Assembly (NCBI GenBank): GCA_003521815.1
Contig: DPHE01000102.1
Location: 35,779 to 43,941, forward strand
Source of the DNA: Colwellia sp.
GTDB lineage: Bacteria; Pseudomonadota; Gammaproteobacteria; Enterobacterales; Alteromonadaceae
Direction of reading: 5' to 3'
Length of the DNA stretch: 8,163 nucleotides
Shown: piece by piece, positions 1 through 7,400 of the stretch
Layout: each line of letters opens with the position of its first letter
How positions within the stretch are numbered: the stretch's first letter is position 1
The notes under the pieces: generated by a model
The model's database searches: none
The model's input: the letters and a program-made list of their open reading frames with translations, nothing else
What the model was told of the DNA's origin: nothing
Made by a program: the position numbers and the translations under genes

Positions 1-41
1 GTGTGAGAGGTAATATCACTTTCTTTTAAAGGTTTGTTCAT
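1..41 (-). CDS. Possible start of a leftward gene running off the window edge
   Basis: Reading the minus strand from an ATG at 41-39, 13 codons stay open to the edge, giving a polar N-terminus that begins MNKPLKESDITSH. A purine-rich GAGAG stretch lies about 11 nt upstream of this ATG, which is rather far for a Shine-Dalgarno. The visible peptide is too short to assign to a family. If real, the gene is transcribed away from everything else here and its promoter would lie in the AT-rich DNA to the right. It could equally be chance, because a 13-codon open frame carries little weight. Confidence 0.22.
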   Translation of the reverse strand, partial: MNKPLKESDITSH

Positions 42-769
42 ACTGTTTTTTACTCTCTGATAATTCTTTATGGCTACGGTGTTATTAGCTTTGTTGTTTT
101 TTATTTCTGAGTGTTTAGTTTGTATCTAACTAAATCGGTAAAGTAAGTGGATCTAGTATAGTTTTTTGTGTGACCTCGTTTTTATTCTGGTCTCGAGAGT
201 TCATAAACACTCAAAATTCGAACCAAAACGTTATTCAAGACAATAGTATGAAAAATTCTAATTCTACCGTAACAAAACTACAGATCAACTAAAGCAAGTC
301 AAAATTGACTCATATTCAGAAATTTCTTTAGGGCTAGCCAAAGTAAGGGTGTATTACTATCAATTATCAATCTAAGTCAAAAGTGAGCGTAGATATCAGC
401 AAAAACAGATGGACTGACAAATGTCATAGAATGAAGGGAAAAAATCATTATTATAGAGTATCACCATATGGAATTATAATTAAATTAAGTAGATAGTTGC
501 AACGTGTACTACACTAAAGGATTCACTTAAATAGCTTGATAGAATCCAAGTGCTTTCAGCTGAACTAGCAGAAAAATTGGCTGGAATTTTTAAGAGAATT
601 TCATTGTTTAGAAATCATAACGAAATCATCGGAAGTATGCGTGGCTTAGTCGGTCGTTTAGTCATTGAATGTGCGTTACATGACTGACTACACATGAGCA
701 ATACAATATAGGTATCATCAATCGCAGATTATAACCGTGTGATAACGCATTTAAATTAAGGATAATCTT
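42..769. other. AT-rich stretch without a supported gene
   Basis: All six frames are broken by frequent stops. Two + strand open fragments stand out slightly. One is 347-496 (49 codons, no ATG near its beginning and no clear Shine-Dalgarno). The other is 535-687 (50 codons, also without a start near its beginning), which reads like protein from about 553 onward with the segment EIIGSMRGLVGRLVIE. A 19-residue hydrophobic reading at 70-129 starts with ATG but has stops directly upstream and no Shine-Dalgarno. These could be debris of old genes, possibly a mobile element, but I recognise no family and chance is a fair explanation. I see no tRNA, CRISPR repeats or clear terminator. Confidence 0.5.
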
Positions 770-922
770 ATGCAAAATAAATTATATTTTTGGTTAAAAA
801 AACGCAAAACTAATGAGAAAAAAACGATAAAAAAGTTTACAGCCATCAATCAACCAACAGGTAATAAATGTCCTTACGCTTCAAAAATATTCGACATATT
901 AGAGGCCCAATATGAACACTAA
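770..922 (+). CDS. Small basic protein of unknown function, first of an overlapping pair
   Basis: A 50-residue protein starts at the ATG at 770, preceded by an AAGGA Shine-Dalgarno at 758-762 with 7 nt spacing, which decides the start. The N-terminal half is strongly basic, with lysine clusters around residues 10-22; the C-terminal part has a single cysteine in a CPY motif near residue 34 and ends acidic. There is no signal peptide or membrane segment. Its last 11 bases overlap the start of the next gene in another frame, the usual sign of translational coupling. I do not recognise the family. The size, charge and overlap with another tiny gene are typical of phage, plasmid or other accessory DNA, which is inference. 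A -10-like TACAAT at 702-707 is the only upstream promoter hint, and it lacks a good -35. Confidence 0.5.
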   Translation: MQNKLYFWLKKRKTNEKKTIKKFTAINQPTGNKCPYASKIFDILEAQYEH

Positions 923-1097
923 AAGCCGGTTAACTAGGTTAGAACAGCAGAAAAGCAGATTTATTTATCCTACTTTTTCTGAAATGTGTACCTTGCTGGA
1001 AAAAACTGACTACAATGAGTGGATGATTGAACACAATAAAGGCTTAAGCCAATCGATGATTGATGAGCTTGATGTTTTACCTTTTGAATATTTATAA
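912..1097 (+). CDS. Small protein of unknown function, second of an overlapping pair
   Basis: This 61-residue protein starts at the ATG at 912, with AGAGG at 901-905 six bases upstream as Shine-Dalgarno. It begins inside the end of the preceding small gene (11 bp overlap), so the two are probably translated from one message. The N-terminus (MNTKSRLTRLEQQ) is a polar, charged, probably helical segment of the kind seen in small phage-associated proteins; the remainder is acidic with aromatic residues and ends in FEYL. There are no cysteines, membrane segments or catalytic motifs that I can see. No strong terminator follows: the CCTTT/AAAGG hairpin at 1162-1174 has no T-run. A minus-strand frame overlaps its 3' part, but this frame is preferred because of its Shine-Dalgarno and coupling. 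The function is unknown. Confidence 0.5.
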   Translation: MNTKSRLTRLEQQKSRFIYPTFSEMCTLLEKTDYNEWMIEHNKGLSQSMIDELDVLPFEYL

Positions 1098-1129
1098 ATG
1101 AGATAATGATTAAAGTACAAATCCTTAAA

Positions 1130-1530
1130 AATAAATGTAACGCAGAGTGTTTTTTTCTCAGCCTTTCCCAAAGGGTGATTTAGAAGCATATTATACTGCG
1201 TTATTGATTTTGACAAGTAAGTAAACATTCCTTCAATCAATGCGTTGCCTAAAAGGCGTTTCTAATTCCAGTTGAATCATGCACCTTCATATGGAACGGA
1301 TATATACCCTGATCTTTACAAGTTTCTAATAATGCTCCTTATATTATTTAATTCAATTAAGAATAAAAGGGAGTATTGATAGAGTTCTTTGCTAACATTG
1401 TCCTTAGTAAAAGGCACCCCGGCAAGAGTAAACCATTATCGATGTATTATGACTTGATATGATAAGTTACAAACGCACCTTGTAGATTTAAGAGCATATA
1501 CGTATAGTTAAAAACTACAAGTAACTTTTT
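1130..1530 (-). pseudogene. Possible decayed leftward gene made of successive frameshifted fragments
   Basis: On the minus strand four open fragments follow one another with small overlaps or gaps: 1530-1447, 1435-1316, 1338-1249, and from 1261 leftward (formally open to 1010). Frames alternate between two registers, as paired indels would produce. Several pieces read like real protein, for example KDQGIYPFHMKVHDSTGIRN in the third fragment and NALIEGMFTYLSKSITQYN in the fourth. The fourth fragment's tail, running under the 912-1097 gene, looks less protein-like, so I end the remnant near 1130. I cannot name the family. In AT-rich DNA some fragments of 30-40 codons are expected by chance, so the call rests on their order and apparent composition. 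Confidence 0.28.
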
Positions 1531-1556
1531 TTATAATAATTTTAAAAAGTTATATC

Positions 1557-1620
1557 TAATGATAAAAACCTTTAATATTAGGTAGTTGAAAGTACGGGTT
1601 ATTAATTTTTGTTATCATTA
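1557..1620. repeat. 9-bp perfect inverted repeat upstream of the recA promoter
   Basis: TAATGATAA at 1557-1565 is matched by TTATCATTA at 1612-1620, with 46 bp between the arms. The right arm ends 21 bp before the recA -35 element. It has no T-run and the arms are AT-only apart from one pair, so it is a poor terminator. It could be a chance palindrome, a binding site, or an edge of the decayed region. Confidence 0.3.
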
Positions 1621-1641
1621 AATAAAAAAGTCATAAAAAAC

Positions 1642-1669
1642 TTGATGCTGTACAGTTATACAGTATACT
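1642..1669 (+). promoter_or_regulatory. recA sigma-70 promoter
   Basis: The -35 is TTGATG (1642-1647) and the -10 is TATACT (1664-1669), with a 16-bp spacer. The layout matches the E. coli recA promoter (TTGATA, 16 bp, TATAAT), including a LexA site filling the spacer. Transcription should begin near 1676, giving a leader of about 50 nt. Confidence 0.85.
1646..1665. promoter_or_regulatory. LexA binding site (SOS box) of recA
   Basis: The sequence TGCTGTACAGTTATACAGTA contains CTGT at 1648-1651 and ACAG at 1660-1663 separated by exactly 8 bases, the gammaproteobacterial SOS-box rule. It lies between and overlaps the -35 and -10 elements, so LexA bound here would block RNA polymerase until RecA filaments trigger LexA self-cleavage. 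RecA would thus control its own expression. Only one box is seen. Confidence 0.9.
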
Positions 1670-1726
1670 TATCTCATCAAAACGAAATACCAGAACTAAT
1701 TCCAGAAATAATCCGTGGAGCAATAG

Positions 1727-2761
1727 ATGAAAGACGATAAAGAAAAAGCACTAGCTGCAGCATTAAGTCAAATTGAACGTCAATTTGGTAAAGGTTCAAT
1801 CATGAAGTTAGGTGACAATAACACAATGGATGTAGAAACCATTTCTACTGGTTCATTGGGATTAGATATCGCCTTAGGTGCTGGTGGTTTACCGATGGGC
1901 AGAGTTGTTGAAATTTATGGCCCAGAATCAAGTGGTAAAACAACACTTACTCTAGAAGTTATTGCCGAAGCCCAACGTAACGGAAAGGTTTGTGCATTTA
2001 TTGATGCTGAACATGCGCTTGACCCTGTTTATGCTGAAAAATTAGGCGTTAACATCAATGATTTGTTAATTTCACAACCTGACACAGGTGAACAAGCATT
2101 AGAAATTGTTGACATGTTAACTCGATCGGGTGCTATTGACGTTATTGTGGTTGACTCGGTTGCGGCATTGACACCTAAAGCTGAAATTGAAGGCGATATG
2201 GGTGACTCGCACATGGGACTCCAAGCTCGTATGCTTTCTCAAGCGATGCGTAAATTAACGGGTAACTTGAAAAAATCGAATACCATGTTGATTTTTATTA
2301 ACCAGATTCGTATGAAAATTGGCGTTATGTTTGGATCACCAGAAACAACAACGGGTGGTAATGCGTTAAAATTTTATGCCAGCGTTAGGCTAGATATCAG
2401 ACGTATCGGTGCAGTAAAAAATGGTGATGAAATCATTGGTAATGAAACTCGCGTTAAAGTGGTTAAAAATAAAATTGCACCACCATTTAAACAAGCTGAA
2501 TTTCAAATTCTTTATGGCCAAGGCATTAACAACTTAGGTGAGTTAATTGACTTAGGCGTTAAAAATGATTTTGTAGAAAAAGCGGGTGCGTGGTATAGCT
2601 GTAATGGCGAACGTATTGGTCAAGGCAAAGCTAATGCGGCTAAATATCTAGCGGAGCATCCTGATATGGCAAAAGATGTTGATGCAAAGTTAAGAGATTT
2701 GTTTTTATCCAAAAAAGAACCTGTTAAAGTGGAAGAAAAAGAAGACGCAGTGACAGAATAA
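1727..2761 (+). CDS. recA: RecA recombinase / SOS coprotease
   Basis: RecA polymerises on single-stranded DNA, uses ATP to drive strand exchange in recombinational repair, and stimulates LexA self-cleavage. The 344-residue protein is close to E. coli RecA (353) and aligns by eye over nearly its whole length. Visible elements are the N-terminal polymerisation region ending in QFGKGSIM (19-26), Walker A GPESSGKT (65-72), the catalytic glutamate of the DAEHALDP segment (E95), Walker B VIVVD (139-143), loop L1 near 153-164, and loop L2 about 193-211 with its PETTTGGNALKFYA continuation. The C-terminus is a short acidic tail, which in this family moderates DNA binding. The start at 1727 has TGGAG at 1716-1720, six bases upstream. 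The gene stands alone with its own LexA-controlled promoter and terminator; no recX follows. Nothing suggests damage. Confidence 0.98.
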   Translation: MKDDKEKALAAALSQIERQFGKGSIMKLGDNNTMDVETISTGSLGLDIALGAGGLPMGRVVEIYGPESSGKTTLTLEVIAEAQRNGKVCAFIDAEHALDPVYAEKLGVNINDLLISQPDTGEQALEIVDMLTRSGAIDVIVVDSVAALTPKAEIEGDMGDSHMGLQARMLSQAMRKLTGNLKKSNTMLIFINQIRMKIGVMFGSPETTTGGNALKFYASVRLDIRRIGAVKNGDEIIGNETRVKVVKNKIAPPFKQAEFQILYGQGINNLGELIDLGVKNDFVEKAGAWYSCNGERIGQGKANAAKYLAEHPDMAKDVDAKLRDLFLSKKEPVKVEEKEDAVTE

Positions 2762-2786
2762 TATACGTATACTAAATTTATATTTT

Positions 2787-2816
2787 AAAACGGTAACTAT
2801 GGTTATCGTTTTTTTT
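2787..2816 (+). terminator. Rho-independent terminator of recA
   Basis: An 8-bp stem pairs ACGGTAAC (2790-2797) with GTTATCGT (2802-2809), with one G-T wobble and a TATG loop, followed by an uninterrupted T-run through 2816. A-residues before the stem can pair with the first Ts. It lies about 25 bp after the recA stop and should end the transcript there, making recA monocistronic. Confidence 0.8.
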
Positions 2817-2856
2817 ACGATACGTTTTATGAAAAGTGTCGGTGAATATATAATGA

Positions 2857-3041
2857 CCTACACTATCTAAAAAATCTCGCGAAAGAGATAAAGCACGAAA
2901 AAATAAATTAAAAACTACGGTAGATAAAGCGGACTCTATTGAGGTTATTAAACCGAAAGGCGATAAGCTTCTCTGAGTATTTTACCATGGGTATTATTAG
3001 CATCAAGTTGGCTAGGGTTTATTTATAGATTAAATGAATAG
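2857..3041 (+). pseudogene. Frameshifted remnant resembling the C-terminal half of a DUF2956 protein
   Basis: Two adjacent + strand frames join into one plausible protein tail. The first (2857-2976) gives a basic stretch with KKSRERDKARKNKLK and then IEVIKPKGDKLL before a TGA. The second (2970-3041), in the neighbouring register, gives LSILPWVLLASSWLGFIYRLNE and a stop. As I recall the family, DUF2956 proteins are about 100 residues, with a lysine/arginine-rich KARERDK-like middle and a C-terminal hydrophobic segment of the LPWxLLxxSWxGF type. That matches both pieces. The N-terminal half (GQTKEQTKLIAQGI-like in the family) is not recognisable, and the upstream space is occupied by the recA terminator. 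I infer a truncated, frameshifted relic with no own start. A sequencing error could explain the frameshift but not the missing front half. Confidence 0.5.
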
Positions 3042-3330
3042 TAATGATATTTTAAGATGCTTGTCGATAATCATCATTAATTAACGTCAAACAGGATGAT
3101 AATTGAGTTGCAGTTTGAGCGTTTAGATGAGCATAACGTGCTTAGTTGATAATGCTGAGGATACCTTTTATTCTTTAGCAATGCCTTAGCCACTAATATG
3201 GCACACACAAACTGAATAGTACAAAATAAAACCTCATTAAAGTAATTTTTTAGCCAGAGGGCTAGGTTTTATTTAACGTAATAGGCTCCGTTATTCAATC
3301 TAACAAGGTACACTCCACAAAAAACCATTT
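3042..3330. other. Intergenic region without a supported gene
   Basis: The + strand is full of stops. The minus strand has a 63-codon open stretch from 3268 down to a stop at 3077-3079 but no convincing start or Shine-Dalgarno; it contains a protein-like piece (AILVAKALLKNKRYPQHYQL) of no family I recognise. It may be debris of a decayed gene or chance. recX, the usual recA neighbour in many gammaproteobacteria, is not visible on either strand. The right part holds the inverted repeat at 3224-3274. Confidence 0.45.
3224..3274. repeat. 11-bp inverted repeat enclosing a small GC hairpin
   Basis: The outer arms AAATAAAACCT (3224-3234) and AGGTTTTATTT (3264-3274) are perfectly complementary. Inside the right half, AGCC (3252-3255) pairs with GGCT (3260-3263) around an AGAG loop. 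Read rightward, the inner hairpin followed by a T-rich arm resembles a weak terminator that would insulate metA from upstream transcription. It could also be the remains of a small inverted-repeat element. It lies about 57 bp before the MetJ-like boxes. Confidence 0.5.
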
Positions 3331-3362
3331 AGCCATCTATACGTTTAGAAGTTGACATTTCT
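3331..3362. promoter_or_regulatory. Tandem MetJ-like operator (met boxes) of metA
   Basis: Four consecutive 8-mers resemble the met-box consensus AGACGTCT: AGCCATCT (6/8), ATACGTTT (6/8), AGAAGTTG (5/8) and ACATTTCT (5/8). MetJ with S-adenosylmethionine binds cooperatively to such adjacent 8-bp repeats, and individual boxes in natural operators are often imperfect. The last two repeats overlap the -35 element of the metA promoter, the expected position for repression when methionine is plentiful. The call rests on register and position; metJ itself is not in the window. Confidence 0.65.
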
Positions 3363-3379
3363 AGCAATATACGTAATAT
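3352..3379 (+). promoter_or_regulatory. metA sigma-70 promoter
   Basis: A consensus -35 TTGACA (3352-3357) is followed after 16 bp by TAATAT (3374-3379), matching the -10 consensus at 4 of 6 positions. Transcription would start near 3386, about 40 nt before the metA start codon. The -35 is embedded in the MetJ-like array. Confidence 0.6.
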
Positions 3380-3424
3380 TGACTTATTACTATTTTGTGT
3401 ATTTTTTTTCGTAATAGGTGTCTT

Positions 3425-4372
3425 ATGCCCATTAAAATCCCCGATCAATTACCCGCATTATCAATTTTAGATAATGAAAATATTTTTGTTATGTCTGAGA
3501 ACAGAGCATCATCTCAAGAAATTCGTCCAATGCAAGTTGCTATTCTCAATTTGATGCCAAATAAAATTGAAACTGAAGTGCAAATATTACGCATGCTCTC
3601 TAACACACCCTTACAGGTGAATATTGAATTTATTCGTATACATAAAAATGTGTCGAAAAACACGCCTGAAGAACATTTAGAAAATTTTTACCATTTATTT
3701 GATGACATTAAGCACAAACAATATGATGGATTAATTATAACTGGTGCGCCACTCGCTTTACTTGATTATTCGCAAGTGAAATTTTGGGATAAAATTTGTG
3801 AAGTATTTGACTGGGCTGAAAAGAATGTCACATCAACTATGTTTTCATGTTGGGCTGCGCATGCCGCTCTATATCACCATTATGGTCTAAATCGTCATTT
3901 GCGCAAAGAAAAGCTTTCTGGTGTTTTTAAGCATAAGACACTTGATGATAAAGAGCCGCTAACGAGAGGCTTTGATGAAAATTTTAATGTGCCACACTCT
4001 CGTTATGGTTATATTGATAAATCTGATTATGAAAGTATTTCGGATATAAAAATATTGGCTGAATCTGATGATGCAGGGGTGTATTTGGCTGCAAGCAAAA
4101 ACAAGCAGCAAGTGTATTTAACGGGGCATCCTGAATATGATACAAGCACCTTACATGAAGAATATTTACGAGATAGTAGCAAAAGTGCAGATACCCTTTT
4201 ACCTAAAAATTATTATCAAGATGAGGATGCAAGTAAGTCACCTGTTGGTTCATGGCGTAGTCATGGCAGTTTGCTCTACACTAATTGGCTAAATTACTAT
4301 GTTTATCAAATGACACCATACAAATTAGACGCTACAAATATGAGAGCTATTCACCCTGATACGGTTATTTGA
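3425..4372 (+). CDS. metA: Homoserine O-succinyltransferase
   Basis: MetA transfers an acyl group, succinyl in most gammaproteobacteria, from its CoA thioester to homoserine, the first committed step to methionine, in the cytoplasm. From the ATG at 3425 the product is 315 residues (E. coli 309) and starts MPIKIPDQLPAL, like the E. coli MPIRVPDELPAV. That match and the AGGTG at 3416-3420 decide this start; a TTG at 3395 would add ten residues unlike the family and would read through the leader. Visible are the catalytic cysteine C142 in FSCWAAHAAL, K163 in EKLSG, and H235 and E237 in GHPEYD, all at E. coli numbering. The acyl-specificity position 111 is Ala (GAPLAL), where E. coli has Gly and acetyl-specific enzymes have Glu; a small residue favours succinyl-CoA. 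It sits directly before metH and is probably repressed by MetJ. Confidence 0.96.
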   Translation: MPIKIPDQLPALSILDNENIFVMSENRASSQEIRPMQVAILNLMPNKIETEVQILRMLSNTPLQVNIEFIRIHKNVSKNTPEEHLENFYHLFDDIKHKQYDGLIITGAPLALLDYSQVKFWDKICEVFDWAEKNVTSTMFSCWAAHAALYHHYGLNRHLRKEKLSGVFKHKTLDDKEPLTRGFDENFNVPHSRYGYIDKSDYESISDIKILAESDDAGVYLAASKNKQQVYLTGHPEYDTSTLHEEYLRDSSKSADTLLPKNYYQDEDASKSPVGSWRSHGSLLYTNWLNYYVYQMTPYKLDATNMRAIHPDTVI

Positions 4373-4466
4373 TTTTTTTACTGAAATATCAACTAAGATT
4401 AATTAGTCGTCATTATTATTTATCTTAGCCAGCCATTAAATAATATTTAAACTGTGGAAAAAGAAC
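4373..4466 (+). other. metA-metH spacer with an inverted repeat, no clear terminator
   Basis: These 94 bp contain CTAAGAT (4393-4399) and ATCTTAG (4422-4428), a 7-bp inverted repeat with a 22-bp loop and no T-run after it. A T-run right after the metA stop has no stem. One isolated met-box-like 8-mer, AGTCGTCA (4405-4412, 6/8), has no adjacent partners. No convincing -35/-10 pair and no MetR site of the TGAA-N5-TTCA form are visible, and the spacer is too short for a cobalamin riboswitch. Read-through from metA is the simplest source of metH message. Confidence 0.45.
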
Positions 4467-7400
4467 ATGAAAAAATCATCATCATTTGCTTTATTTGAGC
4501 AACAATTAGCTAAAAATATTTTAATTCTTGATGGTGCCATGGGCACTATGATCCAAGCATATAAATTTGAAGAGCAAGATTTCAGAGCAGAACGCTTTGC
4601 TGATTGGCATACCGATGTTAAAGGCAATAACGATATGTTAGTGCTTACTCAGCCCGAAATAATTAAAGCTATTCATCTTGAGTACCTTGAAGCTGGCGCA
4701 GATATTCTTGAAACCAACACGTTTAACGCGACTACTATTGCTATGGCTGATTATGACATGCAAGAATATAGCGCTGAGATTAATCGTGTTGCCGCACAAA
4801 TTGCTCGCGAAGCAGCTGATGAGTACACTAAAAAGAACCCCGATCGACCGCGTTTTGTTGCCGGTGTTTTAGGACCAACTAACCGAACTTGTTCAATTTC
4901 TCCAGACGTTAATGATCCTGCCTATCGTAATGTTACCTTTGATGAGCTTAAAGATGCTTATATTGAATCTACGTTAGCCTTAATTGAAGGCGGTAGCGAT
5001 CTCATTTTAATTGAAACCATTTTCGATACGCTTAATGCCAAAGCGGCCATTTTTGCCGTGGAAACGGTGTTCGACCAATTGGGTGAACGTTTACCAGTAA
5101 TGATATCGGGTACTATTACTGATGCTTCTGGACGTACTTTATCAGGACAAACTACCGAAGCTTTTTATAACTCACTTCGGCATGCTAAGCCTGTCTCCTT
5201 TGGTCTTAACTGTGCGTTAGGCCCCGTTGAATTACGTCAATATGTGGCAGAATTAAGTCGTATTTGTGATGTTGCCGTAACGGCTCATCCTAACGCTGGC
5301 TTACCTAACGCCTTCGGTGAATATGACTTCACGGTTGAAGACATGAACACCCATGTAGAAGAGTGGGCTTCGTCAGGTTTTCTAAATATTATTGGTGGCT
5401 GTTGTGGTACAACGCCTGAACACATCAGAGGTATGGCTGACTCGGTTGCAAATATTAAACCACGTAAAATTGAAAAACGTGATATTGCTTGTCGCTTATC
5501 AGGTTTAGAAGCATTAACAATTAAAAAAGATAGCTTATTTGTTAATGTTGGTGAACGTACCAACGTTACTGGTTCTGCTATGTTTAAGCGCTTAATTGTC
5601 GAAGAAGATTACGATAAAGCTATCTCTGTCGCTTTACAGCAAGTAGAGAACGGCGCACAGATTATTGATATCAACATGGATGAAGGCATGTTGGATTCAA
5701 AAACCGCCATGGTGCGTTTTTTGAATCTAATTGCTGGTGAACCTGATATTGCCAAAGTGCCGATCATGATTGACTCTTCTAAGTGGGACATCATTGAAGC
5801 CGGTCTTAAATGTATTCAAGGTAAAGGCATTGTTAACTCTATCAGCCTAAAAGAAGGCGAAGAAAACTTCCGTCATCAAGCTGAATTGCTTCGTCGTTAC
5901 GGCGCTGCTGTTATTGTGATGGCGTTTGATGAAGAAGGGCAAGCAGATACACGTAAACGTAAATATGAAATTTGTCATCGCGCTTACCACATGCTGGTTG
6001 ATGAAATTGGCTATCCGCCAGAAGATATTATTTTTGATCCTAATATTTTTGCCGTTGCCACTGGTATTGAAGAGCATAACAACTATGCGGTCGATTTTAT
6101 TGAAGCAGTTGATGACATTAAGAAAAACCTACCTTATGCGATGATTTCAGGTGGAGTATCAAACGTTTCTTTCTCATTTAGAGGAAACAACCCCGTCCGT
6201 GAAGCAATTCATGCGGTGTTTTTATATTACGCCATTAAAAATGGCATGGACATGGGGATTGTTAACGCAGGGCAGTTATCTATTTACTCTGACTTACCGG
6301 CAAATCTAAAACAAGCAGTTGAAGACGTTATTCAAAATAGTGATGACGGTGCAACAGAACGTTTACTTGATATTGCACAAGAATTTCATGGTCAAGCAGG
6401 CGGACAAGCTTCAAAAACGGATTTAACTTGGCGAGAACTACCGATTAACTCCCGTTTATCTCATGCGCTAGTTAAAGGTATTAATGAGTTTATTATAGAA
6501 GATACCGAAGAGGCCCGTTTAGCTTCAGAGAAACCATTAGATGTAATTGAAGGGCCATTAATGGATGGCATGAATACCGTTGGTGATTTATTTGGTGCGG
6601 GTGAAATGTTCTTACCTCAAGTAGTAAAATCAGCGCGTGTAATGAAACAAGCGGTTGCTTACCTAAATCCTTTTATTGAAGAAGGAAAAACTGAAATAAG
6701 TACTAATGGTAAAGTGTTACTGGCCACCGTAAAAGGTGATGTACACGATATCGGTAAAAACATTGTGGGCGTAGTACTGCAGTGTAATAACTATGAAATT
6801 ATAGACCTTGGCGTGATGGTTTCTTGTGATGATATTTTACGCGTAGCTAAAGAAGAAAATGTTGATATCATTGGTTTATCGGGGTTGATTACGCCGTCGC
6901 TCGATGAAATGGTGTATGTTGCTAAAGAAATGAAGCGAACAGGTTTGAAATTGCCTTTATTAATTGGGGGAGCAACAACGTCAAAAGCCCATACGGCCGT
7001 TAAAATTGAACCACAATATGATGAGCCTGTGGTTTATGTATCAAATGCCTCACGCGCAGTATCTGTGGTGAGTAACTTGCTATCAACTGAGCATAAAGCC
7101 GGTTTTTTTGCGAGTACCAAAGAAGAGTATGAACGAGTACGTGTACGTCATTATAAAAAAGGTCCTCGCTCAAGCTTAATTAGTCTTGAAGCGGCGCGTG
7201 CTAATGCCACTAAAATTAATTTTGAAGATTATACGCCGAAAAAGCCTAACAAGTTGGGTGTGACAGTACTTGATAACATCGATTTGAACGAAGTGAGAAA
7301 ATATATTGATTGGACGCCATTTTTCATGACATGGCAGATGTCAGGAAAATATCCGCTTATTTTGAAACATGAAGTGATTGGTCTTGAAGCAACGAAATTA

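Noticed and set aside
1162..1174. Terminator after the small gene pair (CCTTT/AAAGG hairpin)
   Set aside because: The stem is only 5 bp and is not followed by a T-run on the + strand.
1497..1506. Palindrome TATACGTATA, repeated at 2762-2771 on the other side of recA
   Set aside because: The copies flank recA, but a 10-bp AT-rich palindrome occurs easily by chance at this composition, the sequences around the two copies differ, and there is no sign of target duplication.
1..1726. CRISPR array, tRNA or complete insertion sequence
   Set aside because: No regularly spaced repeats, no cloverleaf with a TTCGA-type arm, and no pair of terminal inverted repeats around a transposase could be seen.
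2029..2214. Minus-strand open frame inside recA
   Set aside because: It is antisense to the most conserved core of recA and is explained by the codon use of that gene.
3395..3424. Extension of metA to an upstream TTG start at 3395
   Set aside because: The extra ten residues do not fit MetA proteins, the region is the leader after the predicted transcription start, and the ATG at 3425 has AGGTG upstream and the conserved MPIKIPDQLP start.
4373..4466. Cobalamin riboswitch before metH
   Set aside because: The spacer is only 94 bp and has no B12-box-like core or multi-stem fold; cobalamin riboswitches are about 200 nt.
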